A DNA stretch of 64,000 bases from an uncultured Mycoplasmatota bacterium (GTDB taxonomy: Bacteria; Bacillota_I; Bacilli_A; RF39; UBA660). A program made the translations under genes and the position numbers. Under the pieces are notes generated by a model, which saw only the letters and a list, made by a program, of their open reading frames with translations, did not search any database and was not told the origin of the DNA. This document shows, piece by piece, positions 59,898 through 64,000 of this stretch; positions within the stretch are counted from its first letter, which is position 1; each line of letters starts with the position of its first letter. Location of the stretch: NCBI GenBank assembly GCA_900548695.1, contig URLC01000001.1, positions 248,001 to 312,000 on the forward strand, in the 5' to 3' direction.

Positions 59898-60510
59898 GAA
59901 TAGAAATGGTTTTGGAGCATATGAAATGCTTACGGTTTGTGTTATGTTACTAATTATAGTGGCATTTGCTCTTGCTAATGTATTTAAGACAGATTATAAA
60001 GAAAAGTATGATGTTATGGAATATAATGCAAGGATGTTTTCCTTGTCAGCTAACAATCTTTATATGATGGATGGAGTAAAGTCGGTTTATACATTGCAAA
60101 TGTTAATTGATAAAAAAATATATTCTAACATCAAGAATCCGTTTCAAGGTACTAAGTATTGTGATTCTAATCTTTCTAAGGTTGAATTTAAAAATGGTAA
60201 GAGATATGTTACTTTGGAATGTGGAAATTATTTGATTTATAATCAAAATGCTTTAGATGATTCTTATACCATTTATAGAGTTTCTAAATGGTCAGATGAG
60301 AAAGGTAATAAAGATAATCAAAGGGTAGTTTTTTATAATTATCAAGTAGATGGAAAAGATGTTTTTAAAAATGATTTAGAGAAAGATACTTTTTTATATG
60401 AATATAATAAAATAAATGGTACTGAGTTTAAAACTATTAAGGAAATTCCTGATAGTAGTAATGTATCTAAAAAAACAATGTATAGAAATATTGAAAAAGT
60501 TAGTGATTAG
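59887..60510 (+). CDS. Prepilin-like (type IV pilin N-terminal motif) protein
   Basis: 207 residues from ATG 59887. NGFGAYEMLTVCVMLL is a class III-like signal: Gly before Phe, Glu five residues into the mature part, then a hydrophobic helix, as processed by prepilin peptidase. No other pilus genes are in the window. The soluble part is unrecognised. The overlap with ezrA suggests co-expression with a division factor. Confidence 0.7.
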   Translation: MIGKNRNGFGAYEMLTVCVMLLIIVAFALANVFKTDYKEKYDVMEYNARMFSLSANNLYMMDGVKSVYTLQMLIDKKIYSNIKNPFQGTKYCDSNLSKVEFKNGKRYVTLECGNYLIYNQNALDDSYTIYRVSKWSDEKGNKDNQRVVFYNYQVDGKDVFKNDLEKDTFLYEYNKINGTEFKTIKEIPDSSNVSKKTMYRNIEKVSD

Positions 60511-60530
60511 AAGAAAGTATTTTCTTCTTT
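60509..60530 (+). terminator. Intrinsic terminator
   Basis: AGAAGAAA/TTTCTTCT 8-bp stem with 4-nt loop and T-rich tail, starting at the stop codon. Confidence 0.65.
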
Positions 60531-60573
60531 TCTTTTTATGTGTTAAAATATTAGAGATGTAGAGGTGATTTAG

Positions 60574-61758
60574 GTGAAAAGAGTAATATTAATTAAGTAT
60601 GGTGAACTTACTACAAAGAAGGGAAATCTTAATTTTTTTATAAAGACACTTTATCAAAATGTTAAAAATAAGTTAAAAGATTTTGATGTTAAAATTTATA
60701 AAGAACGTAGTCGTATGTATATTGAATTTCAAGATGTTGATTTTTTAGCCATTAAAGAAAAGTTAGATTGTATTTTTGGTATTCATATGTATCATGTTGC
60801 CTATATTGTTGATACTAATATTGATTCTATAAAAAGTTTATTATTAGAATTAGTACAAACACTTTCTTTTTCTACTTTTAAAGTTGAAAGTAGAAGAAGT
60901 GATAAGAGTTTTCCTATTCATAGTCAGGAGTTAAATCGTATTCTTGGTGGGCTTGTTTTAAAAAATAAAGATAATGTGACGGTTGATGTTCATCACCCAG
61001 AATTATTTATTAAAGTAGAGGTGCGTGAGGAACATAGTTATATTTATTTTAATGCTTATAAAGGATGTGGTGGATATCCAATTGGAACACAGCCAAAAGG
61101 GTTATTAATGTTATCTGGAGGAATTGATTCACCAGTTGCTGGATATTTAGCTATGAAAAGAGGAATACCAGTAGATGCCGTTTATTTTGAGGCAATTCCT
61201 CACACTAGTTTAGAAGCAAGAAATAAAGTGATATCTTTATCAAAGAAATTAGCAAAATATAGTGATACAGTTAATTTACATGTTGTTAATTTTACGCCTA
61301 TTCAAGAAGAAATATATAAAAATTGTCATCCTAATTACTGTATTACTATTATGCGTAGAATGATGTATCGCATTATGGAAAAATTAGCTAAAAAATATCA
61401 AGCTTATGCCATTATTAATGGTGAGTCTGTTGGACAAGTAGCTTCTCAAACTCTTAGTAGCATGTCAGTTATTAATGAAGTTACTAGTATGCCTGTACTT
61501 CGTCCAGTTGCTTGTTTTGATAAACTAGAAATTATTGATTTAGCTAAAAAAATAGATACTTATGATATAAGTATTTTACCATATGAAGATTGTTGTACCG
61601 TTTTTGTTCCTAAACATCCAGTTATTAATCCATCGTTAGAACAAGCTAAAAAAGAAGAGGAAAAGTTTGATTTTATGCCGATGATTGATGATGCTGTTTG
61701 TGGTGTTGATACTATTACCTTAAAAGATGAAAAAGAAAACTTTTCTGATTTGTTATAA
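60574..61758 (+). CDS. thiI: tRNA 4-thiouridine synthetase
   Basis: 394 residues from GTG 60574 (GAGGTGAT upstream). THUMP domain (residues about 60-165) and a PP-loop adenylation domain with LSGGIDSPVAGY. No C-terminal rhodanese domain, as is usual in Bacillota. Makes s4U8 in tRNA and can feed sulfur to thiamine synthesis; the usual partner cysteine desulfurase gene is not adjacent. Confidence 0.95.
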   Translation: MKRVILIKYGELTTKKGNLNFFIKTLYQNVKNKLKDFDVKIYKERSRMYIEFQDVDFLAIKEKLDCIFGIHMYHVAYIVDTNIDSIKSLLLELVQTLSFSTFKVESRRSDKSFPIHSQELNRILGGLVLKNKDNVTVDVHHPELFIKVEVREEHSYIYFNAYKGCGGYPIGTQPKGLLMLSGGIDSPVAGYLAMKRGIPVDAVYFEAIPHTSLEARNKVISLSKKLAKYSDTVNLHVVNFTPIQEEIYKNCHPNYCITIMRRMMYRIMEKLAKKYQAYAIINGESVGQVASQTLSSMSVINEVTSMPVLRPVACFDKLEIIDLAKKIDTYDISILPYEDCCTVFVPKHPVINPSLEQAKKEEEKFDFMPMIDDAVCGVDTITLKDEKENFSDLL

Positions 61759-61826
61759 ATTTCCAGTTAATTTTAAGTATTAAAATAAAAAAAATTCACA
61801 ACCTATGAATGTAGGAGGTGAATGAA

Positions 61827-62039
61827 ATGAACAACACAAAGAATTCTACTATGAAAATGAGAGTTCCTGGTGCTAAACAAGCTATTGATAAAATGAAATA
61901 TGAAATAGCTAATGAATTTGGTGTTAATTTAGGACCAGATGCTACTAGCCGTGCTAATGGTACTGTTGGTGGTGAAATTACTAGACGTTTAGTTCAAAAT
62001 GGAATGAACCAAGTTAGTGGAAGCTACAATAACAAATAG
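61827..62039 (+). CDS. Alpha/beta-type small acid-soluble spore protein
   Basis: 70 residues from ATG 61827 (AGGAGGTG upstream). KYEIANEFGV and GPDATSRANGTVGGEITRRLV match the SASP signature; the GPR-cleavage context (YEIANEFG) is present. These proteins saturate spore DNA. Shows that the host can sporulate or descends recently from a spore former; expression is expected from a forespore sigma factor. Confidence 0.95.
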   Translation: MNNTKNSTMKMRVPGAKQAIDKMKYEIANEFGVNLGPDATSRANGTVGGEITRRLVQNGMNQVSGSYNNK

Positions 62040-62053
62040 TAATGTATAGCTTA

Positions 62054-62081
62054 AAAGATAGGCGAATTTAGGCCTATCTTT
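62054..62081 (+). terminator. Terminator after the spore protein gene
   Basis: 10-bp perfect stem (62054-62063 with 62072-62081), 8-nt loop, T run. Confidence 0.85.
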
Positions 62082-62135
62082 TTGGTTGCTTTTTTTTAGT
62101 TCGTTTGTTATAGTAAGGGAAAGAGAGGGATGAAT

Positions 62136-63326
62136 ATGAAATTATTATCAGTAAATGCAGGTAGTAGTACTTTAAAATTTCGTTTATATGAAATGCCTGA
62201 GGAACGATTAATTATGAAAGGTCAATATGAGCGTATTGGATTAGAAGGCTCTTGCTATAACATAAAAATAAAAGATGTTAAAGAATCTCAATTAGTTGTT
62301 TTAAAAGATCATAAAGATGCGGTTAAATTGTTATTAAAACATTTGTTAGAACATCATGTCATTGAATCTTTGGAAGAAATTGAAGCGGTAGGTCATAGAA
62401 TTGTTCATGGCGGAAATAAATACTCTAAATCTACGGAAATTAATGATCGAGTTTTATTAGAAATTGAAGCGATTGCTCCACTTGCTCCACTTCATAATCC
62501 GGCAGCACTTAAAGGAATTAATGCTTTTATGAGTGCTATTCCTAATGCGCGTAATGTCGCTTGTTTTGATACAGCTTTTCATCAAACGATGGAAGAAGCA
62601 ACCTATTTATATCCCGTACCTTATGAATGGTATGTAAAATATGATGTTAGAAAATATGGTTTTCATGGTTTGAGTCATAAATTTATTACGGAAAAAATGA
62701 CTGAAATGTTAAATAAAGTGCCAAATTTAATTATTTGTCATATCGGTAGTGGAGCATCCATTACAGCGGTAAAGGAAGGTAAATGCATTGATACATCTAT
62801 GGGATTTACACCTAATGCAGGAATTATGATGGGAACTCGTTCTGGAGATATTGATTATTCTTTAATTAATTATGTAATGAAAAAAGAAGAAAGAAATTTA
62901 GAATGGGTAGAAAAACAACTTAATTTTGCTAGTGGGTTACAAGGTATTGCTGGTATGAGTGATTTACGTGATATCGATAGGGCTTATGAGGCTCATGAAC
63001 AAAAGGTTGTTTTGGCTATTGATATGTATACAAATAAGATAGTTGATTATATTGCTAAATATTATGTTAAACTTGGTGGTGTAGTTGATGCTATTTGCTT
63101 TACTGCTGGTGGTGGTGAAAATGATGATATTATTAGAGGCGAGGTTGTAGAGAAACTTTATCCATTGGGACTTAAGTTAGATGAAGAAAAGAATAAAAAA
63201 ACTATTGTACGAAAAGGTGTAGAAGGAATTATTACTAGTGAAGACTCTAAAATACCAGTATATGTTTTAGGTACAGATGAGGAGTTAATGATTGCTAGAG
63301 ATACTTATGAAATTGTTACAAAATAG
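62136..63326 (+). CDS. ackA: Acetate kinase, copy 1
   Basis: 396 residues; VNAGSSTLKFRLY, GHRIVHGG, DTAFHQTM, HIGSGASITA and FTAGGGEND mark the ASKHA fold and active site. Converts acetyl phosphate and ADP to acetate and ATP. ATG 62136 is preferred over 62130 because GAGGG then has proper spacing. A second, diverged copy starts 91 nt downstream. Confidence 0.96.
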   Translation: MKLLSVNAGSSTLKFRLYEMPEERLIMKGQYERIGLEGSCYNIKIKDVKESQLVVLKDHKDAVKLLLKHLLEHHVIESLEEIEAVGHRIVHGGNKYSKSTEINDRVLLEIEAIAPLAPLHNPAALKGINAFMSAIPNARNVACFDTAFHQTMEEATYLYPVPYEWYVKYDVRKYGFHGLSHKFITEKMTEMLNKVPNLIICHIGSGASITAVKEGKCIDTSMGFTPNAGIMMGTRSGDIDYSLINYVMKKEERNLEWVEKQLNFASGLQGIAGMSDLRDIDRAYEAHEQKVVLAIDMYTNKIVDYIAKYYVKLGGVVDAICFTAGGGENDDIIRGEVVEKLYPLGLKLDEEKNKKTIVRKGVEGIITSEDSKIPVYVLGTDEELMIARDTYEIVTK

Positions 63327-63343
63327 GGTTTCCCTATTTTTTT
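63320..63343 (+). terminator. Terminator between the two acetate kinase genes
   Basis: AAAATAGGG/CCCTATTTT stem with 3-nt loop and T8, overlapping the stop codon, so the two copies are separate transcripts. Confidence 0.8.
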
Positions 63344-63416
63344 TGGTTTTTAGTTTTTCTTTCAATTTTTTATGCTTTGTAGTATAATGTTAATAGGTTA
63401 AAGAAAGAGGGATGTT

Positions 63417-64000
63417 ATGAAAATAATTTCTATTAATGCAGGAAGTAGTTCCTTAAAATTTAGTTTATTTAATATGGATAATGAAACTGTAATTGCTAGT
63501 GGACTATTTGAGCGTATTGGAATAGATGGTAGTAGATATACTATTAATTTTAATGGAGAAAAGATAATCCAAGAAATTGAGCTTCCAACTCATGTTGATG
63601 CGGTTAATATTTTACTTGATAAGCTCACTGATTTAAATATTATTTCTTCATTAGATGAAATTAATGGTGTTGGTCATCGTATTGTTCAAGGTAAGGATGT
63701 GTTTAAAGAATCTGTCCTTGTTAATGATGATGTTATGGAAAAGTTAGAGGCAATTAAAGGATTTGCTCCTTTACATAATCCAGCTAATATGTTAGGAATA
63801 GAAGCTTTTAGAAAAGTATTACCTGATGTACCAATGGTTGCTGTTTTTGATACTTCTTTCCATCAAACTATGGATAAAGCAACTTATTTATATCCAGTTC
63901 CATATAGTTGGTATGAAGATTATGGTGTTCGTAAATATGGGGCTCATGGTACTTCTCATCGTTATATTGCTGAGACAGTTAAAAAAATATTGGGTAAAGA
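63417..64000 (+). CDS. ackA: Acetate kinase, copy 2 (5' part)
   Basis: First 194 codons of a second acetate kinase, cut by the window end. INAGSSSLKFSLF, GHRIVQG and DTSFHQTM are intact, and it reads YGVRKYGAHGTSHRYI as in standard acetate kinases. ATG 63417 has AGAGGG upstream and a TATAAT at about 63383. It differs from copy 1 at many positions, so the duplication is not recent. Confidence 0.95.
   Translation, partial: MKIISINAGSSSLKFSLFNMDNETVIASGLFERIGIDGSRYTINFNGEKIIQEIELPTHVDAVNILLDKLTDLNIISSLDEINGVGHRIVQGKDVFKESVLVNDDVMEKLEAIKGFAPLHNPANMLGIEAFRKVLPDVPMVAVFDTSFHQTMDKATYLYPVPYSWYEDYGVRKYGAHGTSHRYIAETVKKILGK

Noticed and set aside
1..64000. CRISPR arrays and rRNA genes
   Set aside because: No regularly spaced repeats of 23-47 nt and no rRNA-like segments were seen; the only tRNA is at 5691.

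Overview
The window is AT-rich DNA using the standard code (TGA is used as a stop). It encodes an alpha/beta-type spore protein, EzrA, FemABX-type ligases, T-box leaders, a sortase with a thioester-domain surface protein, and zinc-free ribosomal protein S4. Together these indicate a low-GC, spore-capable Bacillota, most likely an uncultured gut-type member of the Bacilli; I cannot place it lower than that.

Layout: (1) 1-8.9 kb: 3' end of pflB, pflA, an FAD/Rieske oxidoreductase, an NlpC/P60 wall hydrolase, tRNA-Thr, and the c-di-AMP synthesis pair cdaA-cdaR. (2) 8.9-23.6 kb: a 14.74-kb integrative mobilizable element inserted into a lipoprotein gene. (3) 23.6-39.7 kb: the lipoprotein remnant, CtpA protease, sortase and thioester surface protein, formate-THF ligase, NfeD/SPFH pair, radical SAM protein, patatin, VanY, GH31 glucosidase. 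(4) 39.7-64 kb: T-box-leuS (LeuRS carries an inserted NUDIX domain), PHP phosphoesterase, flippase, two FemABX ligases, trmB, T-box-CYTH-tyrS, rpsD, ezrA, a prepilin-like gene, thiI, a spore protein gene, and two tandem acetate kinases, the second cut by the window end.

The main discovery is in the mobile element. It carries a complete diversity-generating retroelement (DGR): an Avd-like accessory gene, a 79-bp template repeat (TR, 12780-12858), a DGR-type reverse transcriptase, and a target gene with a 79-bp variable repeat (VR, 14384-14462). TR and VR differ at 14 of 27 TR adenines and at 0 of 52 other positions, the signature of adenine-specific mutagenic retrohoming. The VR lies near the N-terminus (residues 78-103) of a 640-residue protein whose C-terminal half is a MoxR-type AAA+ ATPase. 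The next two genes encode a P-loop-less half-AAA protein and an HExxH metallopeptidase-VWA protein. So a DGR appears to diversify the sensor or adaptor end of a MoxR-VWA machine and travels on a mobilizable element. MoxR-vWA couples linked to DGR-diversified proteins have been described by comparative genomics as biological conflict systems; the single-polypeptide VR-MoxR layout on a serine-recombinase element is what stands out here.

Element boundaries are read directly. attL and attR share a GTT core (8886-8888, 23629-23631). Joining the element ends gives a near-palindromic attP, and joining the host flanks gives an imperfect palindromic attB that restores an open lipoprotein frame of 331 codons. 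The rest of the element holds a MobV relaxase, a large serine recombinase, two Xre-type regulators with candidate operators, replication-like winged-helix and SSB-like proteins next to an almost pure A/T tract, a Bro-N protein, and two structured RNA candidates.
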